The position numbers and the translations under genes are program-made. The notes beneath the pieces were generated by a model that searched no databases, was not told the origin of the DNA, and saw nothing but the letters and a program-made list of their open reading frames with translations. A stretch of 64,000 nt of DNA from an uncultured Micromonospora sp. (GTDB taxonomy: Bacteria; Actinomycetota; Actinomycetes; Mycobacteriales; Micromonosporaceae), in contig CALGAM010000250.1 in assembly GCA_937951935.1 (NCBI GenBank), positions 1-64,000 of the forward strand, written 5' to 3'. Shown here piece by piece: positions 43,301 through 52,516 of the stretch (its first letter is position 1; each line of letters opens with the position of its first letter).

Positions 43301-44407
43301 TCAGGGCAGCAGCGAGACCGGCCCGGCGTCGATCGGGATCCGGAACAGGACGTACGGCTTGCGCCGCCGGTCCACACCGCCGCAGTACGTCGGCTGCCGG
43401 TGCAGCTGGTTGGCGGTGACGTAGAGATATCCGTCGGCGGCGACGGACAGGGTGTCCGGCCACAGCAGCCGGGGGTCGCGGACCAGGGTGTCGAAACCGC
43501 CGTCGGGATGCCGGCGGAGGATGGCGTTCTGCTCGTAGGCGGTCAGGTAGATCCGCCCGGCGTCGTCGCTCTCCAGCCCGTCCGAGGCGCTGCCCTTGTC
43601 CCCCTCGTCCCGGACGGTGGCGGCGACCTGGTCGTCGTCGAGTGACCGGTCGGTCAGGGCGTCCACGGAGACGCTGTAGAGGCGGCGGGAGGCGAGCGGG
43701 CAGTAGAAGAGGCGGGCGCCGTCGGCCGAGATGGCGATCCCGTCCGCGCCCATGCTGACCGGGCTGGGCGGGCCGTCGGCCGGCCGTTGGAGGAACGGCC
43801 GGCCCTCGACGAGCGGCCGGAACGCCGTCAGCGTCTCGGCCTTGGTGGACGGGTCGTCGTGCAGGCGCCGCCAGGCGGCGCCGGTGGCGAGGTCGACCAC
43901 GATGATCCCGTTCGGACCGGAGCCGGACGAGTCGGTGACGAAGGCGGTGCCGGCCGCTCCCCGCCTCAGGTCGAACCGCACGTCGTTGAGGTACGTCGTC
44001 GGCAGCGCCACCTCGGGTGCGAGGACGATGGTCTGGACGACGGTGTCGGTGTCGAGATCGATCTGGACGAGCTTGGGCCCGCCGGTGCGGGTGGGCTGGA
44101 ACATCGGGCTGCCGGTGTCGAGCACCCAGAGCCGGTCGGCCGGGTCGACGACGACGCTCTGCACCGAGACGAACGCCCCGGCGTCGTCGATCCCGGAGGG
44201 GGTGTTCCAGGCCCGGTCGGGGTAGGGCTGACAGGTGCCGTCCCGCAGCTCGGCGACGGTGGCGTCCACGTCGTCGCCCCACCGGGGGAAGTTGACGAAG
44301 ACGCGGCCCCGCCGGGAGACGGTCACCCCGGTGGGCATGGCGCCGGTGAAGGTGTGGACCACCTCGAGGTCGCCACAGCCCTCGTCGCTGGTCAGCTGGT
44401 CGCTCAT
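43301..44407 (-). CDS. SMP-30/major-royal-jelly-like beta-propeller protein
   Basis: 368 residues, no signal peptide. Propeller-type repeats carry family patterns: VSRRGRVFVNFPRWGDDVDATVAEL, DPADRLWVLDTGSP, YLNDVRFDLRRG, and GSASDGLESDDAGRIYLTAYEQNAI. These match the MRJP/yellow and gluconolactonase-like superfamily. Such proteins bind small ligands or act as lactonases; nothing here fixes the substrate. ATG 44407 has a G-rich upstream region. Confidence 0.78.
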   Translation of the reverse strand: MSDQLTSDEGCGDLEVVHTFTGAMPTGVTVSRRGRVFVNFPRWGDDVDATVAELRDGTCQPYPDRAWNTPSGIDDAGAFVSVQSVVVDPADRLWVLDTGSPMFQPTRTGGPKLVQIDLDTDTVVQTIVLAPEVALPTTYLNDVRFDLRRGAAGTAFVTDSSGSGPNGIIVVDLATGAAWRRLHDDPSTKAETLTAFRPLVEGRPFLQRPADGPPSPVSMGADGIAISADGARLFYCPLASRRLYSVSVDALTDRSLDDDQVAATVRDEGDKGSASDGLESDDAGRIYLTAYEQNAILRRHPDGGFDTLVRDPRLLWPDTLSVAADGYLYVTANQLHRQPTYCGGVDRRRKPYVLFRIPIDAGPVSLLP

Positions 44408-44651
44408 CCGGGCCCCCGTGGACGTCGCGGCCGGCGGGGCGCGCCACCGACCCCGCCCGGGCACGGACCGCCTGCGACCGTGCCGACACCGCCACCGTAG
44501 TTCACGACGAACCGGTGGACAGCCGGAATCGGAGACTCTCCCGACGCACCGGCAGGTAACGCTGATGATCTATGTAGAAGTCTTTCCGCCGAAACATTCG
44601 CTTGGTTAAATATCTTCATCCCTGTCGCCTACGGAGCCGGGAAGGGTCTCC

Positions 44652-45590
44652 ATGCCGAACCGACACTCTCGCGGCCTCGCCCTCCTCGCCGCGACCGCAC
44701 TCGCCGCCAGCATCCTGGTCCCGGGAACCCCCGCCGCGGCGGCCACGGTGACCGTCGACAACGCCACCGCCGGACGCTTCACCGCCAGCGCCAACTGGGG
44801 CACGTCCACGTGGTCCAGCCAACGGCAGGGCCCCGACTACCGATTCGCCACCCCCAACACCACCGCCAGCGACGCCGCCTGGTTCAAGATCAACGTGCCG
44901 AGCGCCGGCAACTACCTGGTCGAGGTCTGGTACCCCGCCGACCCCGGCTACAACGACTCCACGCCGTTCATCGTCGTCACCACCAGCGGCAACCAGACCG
45001 TCCGGGTCAACCAGCGGACCAACGGCGGGCGGTGGGTGAGCCTGGGGACCTTCTCCCTCGCCGCCGGCGACTACAACGCGGTCGGGGTGAGCCGGTGGAC
45101 CAGCGGCACCGGGTACGTCATCGCCGACGCGGTACGGATCACCTCCGCCAGCGGCGGTACCCCCCAGTTCTCGCTGCCGCTGCCCAGGGGCGCGCTGCCG
45201 CGCAGCGAGTACGACGACCCGCACCACGACTACCCCGCCATCGACCTGCCCGTGCCGACCGGCACGGTCGCCTACGCCGTCCGGGCCGGCACCGTGGCCC
45301 GCGTCGACGACAGCAGCTGCGGTCGGGGGATCAACCTCACCGGCACCGACGGAGCGATCTACACGTACTGCCACCTCTCCGCCTGGTCGGTGTCGAGCGG
45401 CGCCACCGTCACCGCCGGGCAACAGATCGGCCTGACCGGCAACACGGGCAACTCCACCGGCCCACACCTGCACTTCGGCATCCGGACCGGCAGCACCCGA
45501 CGCTGCCCCCAGCCGTTCCTGCTCGCGCTCTACGACGGGGTCACCCCGCCCGCCGCGACCAGCCTGCCGACCAGCGGCTGCACCTACTGA
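44652..45590 (+). CDS. Secreted M23 (LytM) peptidase with N-terminal golvesin-like domain
   Basis: 312 residues. Sec signal (about 1-30, AAA cleavage), then a beta-sandwich domain with golvesin/xly-type features (WKINVPSAGNYLVEVWYP-like spacing, RWTSGTGYVIADAVRI). The LytM domain follows, with zinc ligands in HHDYPAIDLPVPTGT (about 191-197) and GPHLHFGI (about 271-275). It probably cleaves peptidoglycan cross-links, or binds wall material if inactive. The 244-bp divergent region upstream is A+T-rich at 44570-44630, but I found no ydaO-type riboswitch. Terminated by a 21-bp hairpin. Confidence 0.9.
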   Translation: MPNRHSRGLALLAATALAASILVPGTPAAAATVTVDNATAGRFTASANWGTSTWSSQRQGPDYRFATPNTTASDAAWFKINVPSAGNYLVEVWYPADPGYNDSTPFIVVTTSGNQTVRVNQRTNGGRWVSLGTFSLAAGDYNAVGVSRWTSGTGYVIADAVRITSASGGTPQFSLPLPRGALPRSEYDDPHHDYPAIDLPVPTGTVAYAVRAGTVARVDDSSCGRGINLTGTDGAIYTYCHLSAWSVSSGATVTAGQQIGLTGNTGNSTGPHLHFGIRTGSTRRCPQPFLLALYDGVTPPAATSLPTSGCTY

Positions 45591-45594
45591 CCCG

Positions 45595-45639
45595 CGCGGT
45601 GGCCCGTGGCGGCCGGCCCGGCCGCCACGGGCCACCGCG
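45595..45639. terminator. 21-bp perfect inverted repeat, bidirectional terminator
   Basis: Arms 45595-45615 and 45619-45639 are perfectly complementary with a 3-nt loop (GCC). It sits 5 bp after the peptidase stop and 18 bp before the end of the convergent methyltransferase gene. There is no U-tract. It is the longest perfect hairpin I found in the window. Confidence 0.85.
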
Positions 45640-45656
45640 TCGGCGTGGCGAAACGG

Positions 45657-46694
45657 TCAGGGCTTGCGCGCCACCAGGACGTCCCGCACGATCGCCTGGT
45701 CCACCCGGTGGGCGAACCGCCGGTACGGCTCGTCGGTCAGCACCGTGAGACCGGCGTCGGCCAGGGCCTGGGCCGCGTCGTCCCGGTGCGCCACGTAGGT
45801 GTTCCAGGCGATTCCGAGCGCCCCGCCCGGGCGCAGCAACCCCGCCCACACCGGCGCCGCCTCGGTGAGCAGCTGCAGCGGGCTGCGCGCCAGTCCGCCC
45901 CCGGCGCTGCGGCTGCCGTGCTGCACGCCGTACGGGACGTCCGCGACCACCAGGTCCTGACTGCGCGGGCGGAAGAACTCCAGGCTCCGGACGGTGTCCG
46001 CGTTGACCACGTCCAGCCGCTGGACGTTCCCGGCCCGGTAGGCCTCCTTGTCCGCGGCGAGCGTGACCTGCAACCGCCGACCGACGAGCTTGCGGTCCCG
46101 CCGGATCGGTCCGCCCTCGGCGTGGTGCTTGATCCGCTTGCGCTTCAGCCAGGTCCGGATGTACGCCGAGTAGGCGTCGAAGTCCTTCTGGTCGTGGTCC
46201 ACCCCGGCGGCGTCGAATCCGTACATCAGCGCCTGGTTCAGGGTGGTGCCCCGGCCGCAGAGCGGATCGATGACCCGGAACCGCCGCTCGAGCATCTCCG
46301 CGGCGAAGTCCGACGACAGGAGGGTCACGTTCAGCAGCAGCTTGGTGAACTGTTCGTTGGTCTTGCCGGGGTACTTCGGGATGGTGAGCAGGTCGTCGTC
46401 GTACCGGTCGAGCCGGCGCAGCTCCACCGGGCGGAGCAGGCCGTCGACGACCTCGAACAGCGCGTACATCGCCGAGAGGTTGGCCAGGAAGGCGGTGTCC
46501 CGCTCGGTCAACCGGTCGGCGGTGCGGAACGTGAGGTACCGGACGCCCCCGATCGTCGTCTCCGAGACGTCCGTCAACCGGCCGCCGAGCACGGCCCGGT
46601 CGAACACCGCCAGCTCGGCCCGGGCCAGCGCGACCGCGGCGTCCGTGTACACCCGGTTCGACGACGGAAGAGTCAGCAACGCGTAATCGCCCAT
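45657..46694 (-). CDS. RNA methyltransferase, Trm11/UPF0020-like
   Basis: 345 residues. An N-terminal region precedes a Rossmann methyltransferase fold. Motifs: a SAM-site variant DPLCGRGTTLNQALMYG (about 157-173) and the catalytic D-x-P-Y motif VVADVPYGVQHG (about 265). DPPY-type motifs act on exocyclic amines of bases, here most likely guanosine N2 in RNA. ATG 46694 has AGGGGA upstream; an earlier ATG at 46745 lacks support. Convergent with the M23 peptidase gene. Confidence 0.85.
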   Translation of the reverse strand: MGDYALLTLPSSNRVYTDAAVALARAELAVFDRAVLGGRLTDVSETTIGGVRYLTFRTADRLTERDTAFLANLSAMYALFEVVDGLLRPVELRRLDRYDDDLLTIPKYPGKTNEQFTKLLLNVTLLSSDFAAEMLERRFRVIDPLCGRGTTLNQALMYGFDAAGVDHDQKDFDAYSAYIRTWLKRKRIKHHAEGGPIRRDRKLVGRRLQVTLAADKEAYRAGNVQRLDVVNADTVRSLEFFRPRSQDLVVADVPYGVQHGSRSAGGGLARSPLQLLTEAAPVWAGLLRPGGALGIAWNTYVAHRDDAAQALADAGLTVLTDEPYRRFAHRVDQAIVRDVLVARKP

Positions 46695-46875
46695 GTCCCC
46701 TGCACGCATCCGGTCCGGTCGGCCGGGTAGATGGTAGAGGGTCAAAGGCGGCGGACCGGCTCAGACCTCGCGGCGAACGGCGGCGGCACCGGCCACGGTC
46801 CGCCGGGCCGACACCGCCGGACCGACCGGCGGCGGGCCGCGTCGGGGCACGGCGCCGACCGGCCCGGGGCGTCGG

Positions 46876-47727
46876 TCAGACGCGGCGCAGCAGGCCGCCG
46901 TACTCGTAGAAGCGGGTCTCGTTGGCGCCCAGGCCCAGGTAGGGCCGCAGCGGCTCGTCGACCGGCGCCAGCGCGGGCTGGTCGGGGTCGGGCCGCCAGC
47001 TCTTGACGTCGACCAGGCCGGGCTCGACCGGCTCCCAACCCGTGAAGAACGCGTTCACCTCGGGGATGGTCCGCACCTTCCACGGGATGCCCATCCGCGC
47101 CACCATCGCGTTCCCCTCGGCCACCTGCGCCGGGTCCGGCCCGGCGAGCTGCGAGTACGCCAGGTGGCTGCCGGGCACGACCGCCGAGTGGATCGTGTCG
47201 AGCAGGTGCCGTACGGCGGCGTCCTCGACGATCGAGTGGGTCACCGACAGCAGCAGCACGCCGACCGGCTGCGTGAAGTCGATCATCTCACGGACGGTCG
47301 CGTCGGCGAGGATCTTCTCCGGCTCGGTGAGCTCGGCGGCGATGACCTGGGTCGTCTGGTCGTCGGCCAGCAGCGCGCGACCGTGCGTCAGCACGATCGG
47401 GTCGTTGTCGACGTAGACCACCCGGGCGCCGGGCTGGAACGCCTGCGCCACCTGGTGCACGTTCGTCTGGGTCGGCAGGCCGCTGCCCAGGTCGAGGAAC
47501 TGCCGCAGGCCCAGGTCGCGGGCGAGGGACCGGACCACCCGGTAGAGGAAGCGACGGTTCTCCCGGGTCACGTCCAGGCTCTCCGGATACTGCTGGCACA
47601 CGTGCAGGACGGCGGCCCGGTCGGCGGGGAAGTTGTCCTTGCCGCCGAGGCAGTAGTCGTACATCCGGGCCGGGCTCGGCACGTCGATCGGGAAGGCGGG
47701 AAAGCCACCGTCGCTGGGGGCGGTCAC
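46876..47727 (-). CDS. SAM-dependent methyltransferase, Methyltransf_19 (DUF574-type)
   Basis: 283 residues of an actinomycete-specific family. Hallmarks: PSPARMYDYCLGGKDNF (about 17-33), the SAM motif FLDLGSGLPTQTNVH (about 77-91), VVYVDNDPIVLTHGRALL, and SVTHSIVEDA. Substrate unknown for most members. GTG 47727 overlaps the stop of the upstream membrane-protein gene by 4 bp, so the two are coupled. Confidence 0.92.
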   Translation of the reverse strand: MTAPSDGGFPAFPIDVPSPARMYDYCLGGKDNFPADRAAVLHVCQQYPESLDVTRENRRFLYRVVRSLARDLGLRQFLDLGSGLPTQTNVHQVAQAFQPGARVVYVDNDPIVLTHGRALLADDQTTQVIAAELTEPEKILADATVREMIDFTQPVGVLLLSVTHSIVEDAAVRHLLDTIHSAVVPGSHLAYSQLAGPDPAQVAEGNAMVARMGIPWKVRTIPEVNAFFTGWEPVEPGLVDVKSWRPDPDQPALAPVDEPLRPYLGLGANETRFYEYGGLLRRV

Positions 47728-49157
47728 GGTCTCACTCCGGGGTCGGGGGTTCGGACGTCCAGATTAGCCGTCCGACCCGGACCGGGTGACCCGGACCACG
47801 GTGTGATCTTCCACTGTGGAGGGCCGACGGGGTGCGCCGGACGGCGCCGCTGCCGGCCGCGCGACCGGTACGCCCGCCGCACCAGCAACGGCAGCCACGG
47901 CAGGGTGCCGAACAGTGCCAGGGCCGACAGCAGCGGCAGCCGCCACCACCGCGCGGTCCACCCCGGCGTGACGGCCGGTGGCGACCCCACCCACGGCCGG
48001 GCCGTCTTCGCCCAGGCCAGGAACGCGTCGCCGACCGGCATGACCCCGAGGGCGTACCGCTTGGTCCACGGGGTGTCGATCGGCACGCCGGCCAGCTCGC
48101 CGTAGTTCGCCATCCCGCCGGCCAGGGCGGTGTCCCGGTGGACCTGGGCGGCGCCGAGGGTGACGACGGTCGCCGACAGGCTCACCCCGAGCACCAGCGG
48201 CCCGGAGTCGACGTCGCCGGGACCGTCCGTGCCGACCGGGTACTCCCGCACCGCCGGCCCCAGGCCCAGGGGGCGCACCACGAACCGGTCACGAAACCGC
48301 AGGTACTGCTGCTGGGCGAAGGCCGGGTCGATCTCCGGCAGGAACCGGTGGACGATGCTCTGCGAGGTGCCCCGGGCCACCTCCGCCGGGGCGCCGGTGG
48401 CCGCGTCGACCCGGTGCGGCAGCAGCCCGGTCACCGGGTCGAGGCGCTGCCGTACGCCGTCGAGCCAGCGGGCCACGGTCGGGGCGTACCGGGGCGGCAG
48501 GAGCGTGTCGTGCAGCCGCAGGGAGGCGACCGCCACGGTCGAGTCGACCGGCCACGCCTCGTCCGGGTACGCCTCCAGGTACGGCGACTCCGCCGCGTCG
48601 AACGCCGCCGCGAGCGCCGCCGAGTCCGCCGCGAACCGCTCCACCTCGGCCGGATCCCGCCGGTCCCCGGGTTGCAGGCTCAGCACCCCGCCGCGCAGCC
48701 AGTTCGTCCACCCCACGTAGAAGACGCCGTACGACGGGGTGAGCTCGGGACTGAACGGCTCCCGCCCGGCCGGCGAGTCGAGCCGCCGCAGCGCCCACCG
48801 GGCCTCCCGCAGCGCGGTCTCCCGCTCCCCCGCCGGCGCGCGCATCCCGAGTTCGACCCAGGCGAGCCCGTACAGGACGTGCAGGAAGAAGTAGCCCTCG
48901 GGGAAGAGCCGCTGCGCCGCCTCACCCGCACCGCGGTCCAGCTCGCCGCGGAGGAAGGTGAGCTGTCGGCGTACGCCGGGCGGGTCGCCGTCGGGACCGG
49001 CGGTGGCGGGCGCCACCAGCCGGACCGCCCCGGTCGCCGCGCAGACGGTGACCACGACGGCGAGCACCGGGTACGACCAACGCGTCACGGTGCGGACCCA
49101 CGGCAGCACCCCGCCGAGGGTAGCCGGCCGGTCAAGCGCCCGCCGGGAGGGCGCCAC
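47724..49157 (-). CDS. Membrane protein with a helical-toroid-like domain (unknown)
   Basis: 477 residues. One N-terminal membrane segment (about 28-50), a long extracytoplasmic region rich in Trp/Tyr (YFFLHVLYGLAWVELG, SYGVFYVGWTNWLRGG, WLDGVRQRLDPVTGLLPH), a hydrophobic segment (about 405-430) and a basic tail. The middle part looks like an alpha/alpha-toroid, but I cannot place the family securely. The last 50 residues are low-complexity. Its stop overlaps the Methyltransf_19 start. Confidence 0.72.
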   Translation of the reverse strand: MAPSRRALDRPATLGGVLPWVRTVTRWSYPVLAVVVTVCAATGAVRLVAPATAGPDGDPPGVRRQLTFLRGELDRGAGEAAQRLFPEGYFFLHVLYGLAWVELGMRAPAGERETALREARWALRRLDSPAGREPFSPELTPSYGVFYVGWTNWLRGGVLSLQPGDRRDPAEVERFAADSAALAAAFDAAESPYLEAYPDEAWPVDSTVAVASLRLHDTLLPPRYAPTVARWLDGVRQRLDPVTGLLPHRVDAATGAPAEVARGTSQSIVHRFLPEIDPAFAQQQYLRFRDRFVVRPLGLGPAVREYPVGTDGPGDVDSGPLVLGVSLSATVVTLGAAQVHRDTALAGGMANYGELAGVPIDTPWTKRYALGVMPVGDAFLAWAKTARPWVGSPPAVTPGWTARWWRLPLLSALALFGTLPWLPLLVRRAYRSRGRQRRRPAHPVGPPQWKITPWSGSPGPGRTANLDVRTPDPGVRP

Positions 49158-49237
49158 GCGCGCGCCCGGCCCGCGCGACGGCCAGTGTCACGTCCGGTGT
49201 GGGACGCCGCCCGCACGCCGGCCGCGCCGCCGGCGGA

Positions 49238-50050
49238 TCAGCCGGCGCGCCGCTGCCGCGCCGTCTCGTACAGCACGATCGAGCCGGCGGTGGCCGCGTT
49301 CAGGGAGCTGGCGGCGCCGCCCATCGGGATGCGGACCAGTTCGTCGGCGGCCTCCCGCCAGGCCGCGCTGAGCCCGGTGGTCTCGTTGCCGACCAGCAGC
49401 AGGGTCGGCTGGCGCAGGTCCGCCTCGGCGATGTCGCGGACGCCGTGCTCGTCGGTGCCGACCACCCGCAGCGGTACGCCGGCCGCCCGCACCCGGGCGA
49501 CCCAGTCGAGTACCGGCGCCGGACCCGGCACCCGGACCGTCGGCACCGCGAAGAGTGAGCCGGTGCTGGCCCGTACCGCCTTCGGGTCGTAGACGTCGGC
49601 GGCGTGCCCGGCGACGATCACCCCGGCGGCGCCCAGCGCGTCGGCGGACCGGACCAGGGTGCCGATGTTGCCGGGGCTGACCGGCCGGTCGAGGAGCACG
49701 ACGGTCAGGTCGGGACGTACCGGAATCCGGTCCAGGTCGTCGGCGGGCTGGGCGGCCACCGCGACCAGCTCCGGTGGCCCGTCGTCCTTCTCCCCGAGTT
49801 CACGCAGCAGGTTGGCGGCCATCGCGACCGGGGTGGCCCGTACCGTGTCGAGCAGCTCGCGGGCCCAGCGTGACAGGGGTCGATCCGCGTCGTAGAGCAG
49901 GTACCGGATCGGCCAGCCGTGCCTCACGGCGAGGGTGATCGGGCGGACTCCCTGGACCAGGAACTCGCCACTGCGCTGTCGCTTGGTGCGGTTGGTGAGC
50001 AGCGCCGCCCACTGCTGGAACCGCGCGTTGCGTGTCGTCACCCGCAGCAC
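49238..50050 (-). CDS. TrmH/SpoU-family RNA 2'-O-methyltransferase
   Basis: 270 residues. An N-terminal substrate-binding domain (RNARFQQWAALLTNRTKRQRSGEFLVQG) precedes a SPOUT domain with the three family motifs: VSPGNIGTLVRSADALGAAGV (about 142), LLLVGNETTGLS (about 220) and MGGAASSLNAATAGSIVLYE (about 245). It probably modifies 23S rRNA or tRNA ribose, using SAM. Start: GTG 50050 or GTG 50041; neither has a strong Shine-Dalgarno. It is divergent from the FAD oxidoreductase gene. Confidence 0.88.
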   Translation of the reverse strand: MLRVTTRNARFQQWAALLTNRTKRQRSGEFLVQGVRPITLAVRHGWPIRYLLYDADRPLSRWARELLDTVRATPVAMAANLLRELGEKDDGPPELVAVAAQPADDLDRIPVRPDLTVVLLDRPVSPGNIGTLVRSADALGAAGVIVAGHAADVYDPKAVRASTGSLFAVPTVRVPGPAPVLDWVARVRAAGVPLRVVGTDEHGVRDIAEADLRQPTLLLVGNETTGLSAAWREAADELVRIPMGGAASSLNAATAGSIVLYETARQRRAG

Positions 50051-50194
50051 GGCAGCCGCCCGTCCTCTCGCACCACCCCGACGGTCACGTCCTCCCTGGC
50101 CGCGACCGGGCCCGCAGTGTAACAGCGCCGGCGGTCGGCGGCCTCCCGCCACGCACCGGGCGGGGTGTCCGCGGTGGCAACACCGGCGGGAATC

Positions 50195-50248
50195 GAAATG
50201 TCGACAGACATCGAGATGTCGACGGGAATGGAAATGTCGACGACAATC
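50195..50248 (+). repeat. Three contiguous 18-bp direct repeats (iterons)
   Basis: Units at 50195-50212, 50213-50230 and 50231-50248, each G-A-A/G-ATGTCGAC plus a variable tail. Every unit carries the palindrome GTCGAC at the same phase. The array ends 5 bp before the oxidoreductase ATG. The period is a multiple of three, so a longer N-terminus with hexapeptide repeats is possible, but an operator array is equally plausible. Confidence 0.8.
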
Positions 50249-50253
50249 CGACC

Positions 50254-51645
50254 ATGTCCCGGGTGGCCCCCGCTTCCCGCCACGCCGTCGTCGTCGGCGG
50301 CAGCCTCGCCGGTCTCTGCGCGGCCCGCGCGCTCGCCGACCACGTCGACCGGGTGACGGTGCTCGAGCGGGACCGCTACCCCGACGGGCCGCGGGTGCGG
50401 CCCGGGGTGCCCCAGGCGCACCACCTGCACGTCCTGGTCACCTCGGGTCAGCAGGCCCTGGACCGGCTCTTCCCCGGGTTCCTCGCCGAGCTGACCGCGC
50501 ACGGCGCGGTGCCGGTGGACGTGCCCACGGACGTCCTCTACCTGACCTCCTCCGGCTGGCGGGAGCGGTTCTCCGCCACCCACCGGCTGGTGGGGGCCAG
50601 CCGGGAACTCGTCGAGTGGATCGTCCACCGGCGGCTGCGGGCCGACGACCGGATCCGGATCCTCGGTGGTCAGGAGGTCGTCGGGCTCCTGCCGGACGGG
50701 TCCGGCGGCGGCGTCGCCGGGGTCGCGGTCCGCGCCCGGGGCGGCGACGGCCGGGTCGAGCGGATCGCCGCCGACCTGGTGGTGGACGCCAGCGGCCGGG
50801 GGTCCCGCGCGCCGGAGTGGCTGGCGGAGCTGGGGTACGGACGGCCCGCGCAGACCCGGGTCGACGCCCGGTTGGGCTACGCGAGCCGCCGCTACACGCT
50901 GCCGGCGGGCGTCGCCGACGGGTGGAAGCACATCCTGATCATGCCGAACCCGCCGGAGGAGACGCGCAGCGCCGTCCTCTACCCACTGGAGCACGGGCGT
51001 TGGATGCTGACGCTCGGTGGCATCGGGGACGACGCGCCGCCGACCGACGAGGCGGGGTTCCTCGCCTACCTGCGCGGCCTGCGCACTCCGATCATGTACG
51101 AGGTGATCCGCCGGGCGGAGCCGGCCGGGCCGATCCACGGCTTCCGGCGTACCTCCAACCACCGCCGGCACTACGAGAGCATGCCGCGCTGGCCGCACGG
51201 CTTCCTGGTCGTCGGGGACGCCGCCTGTGCCTTCAACCCCGTCTACGGGCACGGGATGAGCGTCGCCGCGCGGACGGCGGTCGTCCTCGCCGAGCACCTG
51301 CGGCGCCACCCCGGCGTCCCCGGTCGGGCGGCCCAGGCCGCGGTCGCCCGGTGCAGCGCCACCGCGTGGGCCATCGCCACCGCCGCCGACCTGCGGTTCC
51401 CGGGCACGACCGGCGATCTTCGGCGGCGGGACGGCCGGCTCTCCCGGTGGTATCTCGACCGGGTGGCCCGGGTGGCCAACCGCGACCCGGAGGTGGCGCG
51501 GACGCTGACCGACGTGTTCCACCTGGTCGCCCCGCCGGCGACGCTGCTGGCGCCCCGGACCGTGGCGCGGGTGCTGCGCAGACCGGTCCGCCCGCCGCTG
51601 ACCGAACCGCCGGTCACCGCCGCGCCCGACCGGGACGGAGAGTAG
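50254..51645 (+). CDS. FAD-dependent monooxygenase/oxidoreductase
   Basis: 463 residues. Dinucleotide motif VVVGGSLAGLCAARAL at about 12-27 with ERDRYPDGPR following. A second FAD motif is VVGDAACAFNPVYGHGMSVAARTAVVLAEHL (about 316-346), as in the PHBH/geranylgeranyl-reductase-like group. DG-type region VVDASGRGSRAPEW near 175. Substrate unknown. ATG 50254 fits the family N-terminus; no Shine-Dalgarno is evident because an 18-bp repeat array ends 5 bp upstream, so regulation by that array is likely. Confidence 0.85.
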   Translation: MSRVAPASRHAVVVGGSLAGLCAARALADHVDRVTVLERDRYPDGPRVRPGVPQAHHLHVLVTSGQQALDRLFPGFLAELTAHGAVPVDVPTDVLYLTSSGWRERFSATHRLVGASRELVEWIVHRRLRADDRIRILGGQEVVGLLPDGSGGGVAGVAVRARGGDGRVERIAADLVVDASGRGSRAPEWLAELGYGRPAQTRVDARLGYASRRYTLPAGVADGWKHILIMPNPPEETRSAVLYPLEHGRWMLTLGGIGDDAPPTDEAGFLAYLRGLRTPIMYEVIRRAEPAGPIHGFRRTSNHRRHYESMPRWPHGFLVVGDAACAFNPVYGHGMSVAARTAVVLAEHLRRHPGVPGRAAQAAVARCSATAWAIATAADLRFPGTTGDLRRRDGRLSRWYLDRVARVANRDPEVARTLTDVFHLVAPPATLLAPRTVARVLRRPVRPPLTEPPVTAAPDRDGE

Positions 51646-51733
51646 GCACGCCGCGAACCGAAAGTAGGCATGCCCGGCCCGGACGGGACCCGGGGGCAGG
51701 TCGGCGCCGGCGCGCGGGTGGGGTGGCCGTACC

Positions 51734-52516
51734 GTGGGCGGTGTGGGTTCCGAGGTTCAGGTCACCTGGTGGGGGCACAGCACCGTCCTGCTGGAGGACT
51801 CCGGTGTCCGGCTGTTGACCGACCCGGTGCTGCGGAACCGGATCGCGCACCTGCGCCGCCGACGCGGCCCGACCCCACGGCTGTCCGCGCCGCCCGACGC
51901 CGTGCTGGTCTCCCACCTGCACGCCGACCACCTCGACATCGCCACGCTACGTGATCTTCCGTCCACCGTCGCGCTCGTGGTCCCGGCCGGCTGCGGCCCG
52001 TTCCTGCGACGCCGGCTCGGGAGGGACGTCACCGGCCGTACCGTCGAACTCGCCCCCGGCGAGTCGACGCGGGTCGGCGCGCTCACCGTCCGGGCCGTCC
52101 CGGCCGCCCACGACGGCGGGCGCGGCCCCTGGTCGCGGCACCGGGCGCTCGCGATCGGCTACACCGTGCACGGCGCGGCGAACACCTGGTACGCCGGCGA
52201 CACCGGGCTCTTCGAGGACATGTCCACGCTCGGCCCGCTGGACCTCGCGCTGGTGCCGGTCGGCGGCTGGGGCCCGACCCTCGGCGCCGGTCACCTCGAC
52301 CCGGCGCAGGCGGCCGAGGCGGTGCGCCGCAGCGCCCCCCGGCACGCGGTGCCGGTGCACTTCGGCACCTTCTGGCCGGCGGGCCTGCCGGTACGCCCGC
52401 ATCTGTTCCACCAGCCGGGTACGCGGTTCGCCGCCGCGGCGGCCGAGGTCGCGCCCGCCACCCGGGTCACCGAACTGCCACCCGGGGGAACCCTCGTGTT
52501 GGACCACGTCCGGTGA
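51734..52516 (+). CDS. Metallo-beta-lactamase-fold hydrolase (UlaG-like)
   Basis: 260 residues. WWGHSTVLLEDSGVRLLTDPVL at the start, metal motif HLHADH (about 61-66), further ligands in AAHDGGRGPW, WYAGDTGLFED and a final VHFGTFWP. This is the L-ascorbate-6-phosphate-lactonase-like (UlaG) group of zinc or manganese hydrolases. Its actual substrate is not inferable. Starts at GTG 51734 or a nearby GTG; its stop overlaps the DedA-gene start (GTGA). Confidence 0.88.
   Translation: MGGVGSEVQVTWWGHSTVLLEDSGVRLLTDPVLRNRIAHLRRRRGPTPRLSAPPDAVLVSHLHADHLDIATLRDLPSTVALVVPAGCGPFLRRRLGRDVTGRTVELAPGESTRVGALTVRAVPAAHDGGRGPWSRHRALAIGYTVHGAANTWYAGDTGLFEDMSTLGPLDLALVPVGGWGPTLGAGHLDPAQAAEAVRRSAPRHAVPVHFGTFWPAGLPVRPHLFHQPGTRFAAAAAEVAPATRVTELPPGGTLVLDHVR

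Noticed and set aside
44408..44651. c-di-AMP (ydaO-type) riboswitch before the M23 peptidase gene
   Set aside because: Such riboswitches often precede actinobacterial wall hydrolases, so I looked. The conserved GGGGACCCAA and GGGTGAA-type blocks are absent.
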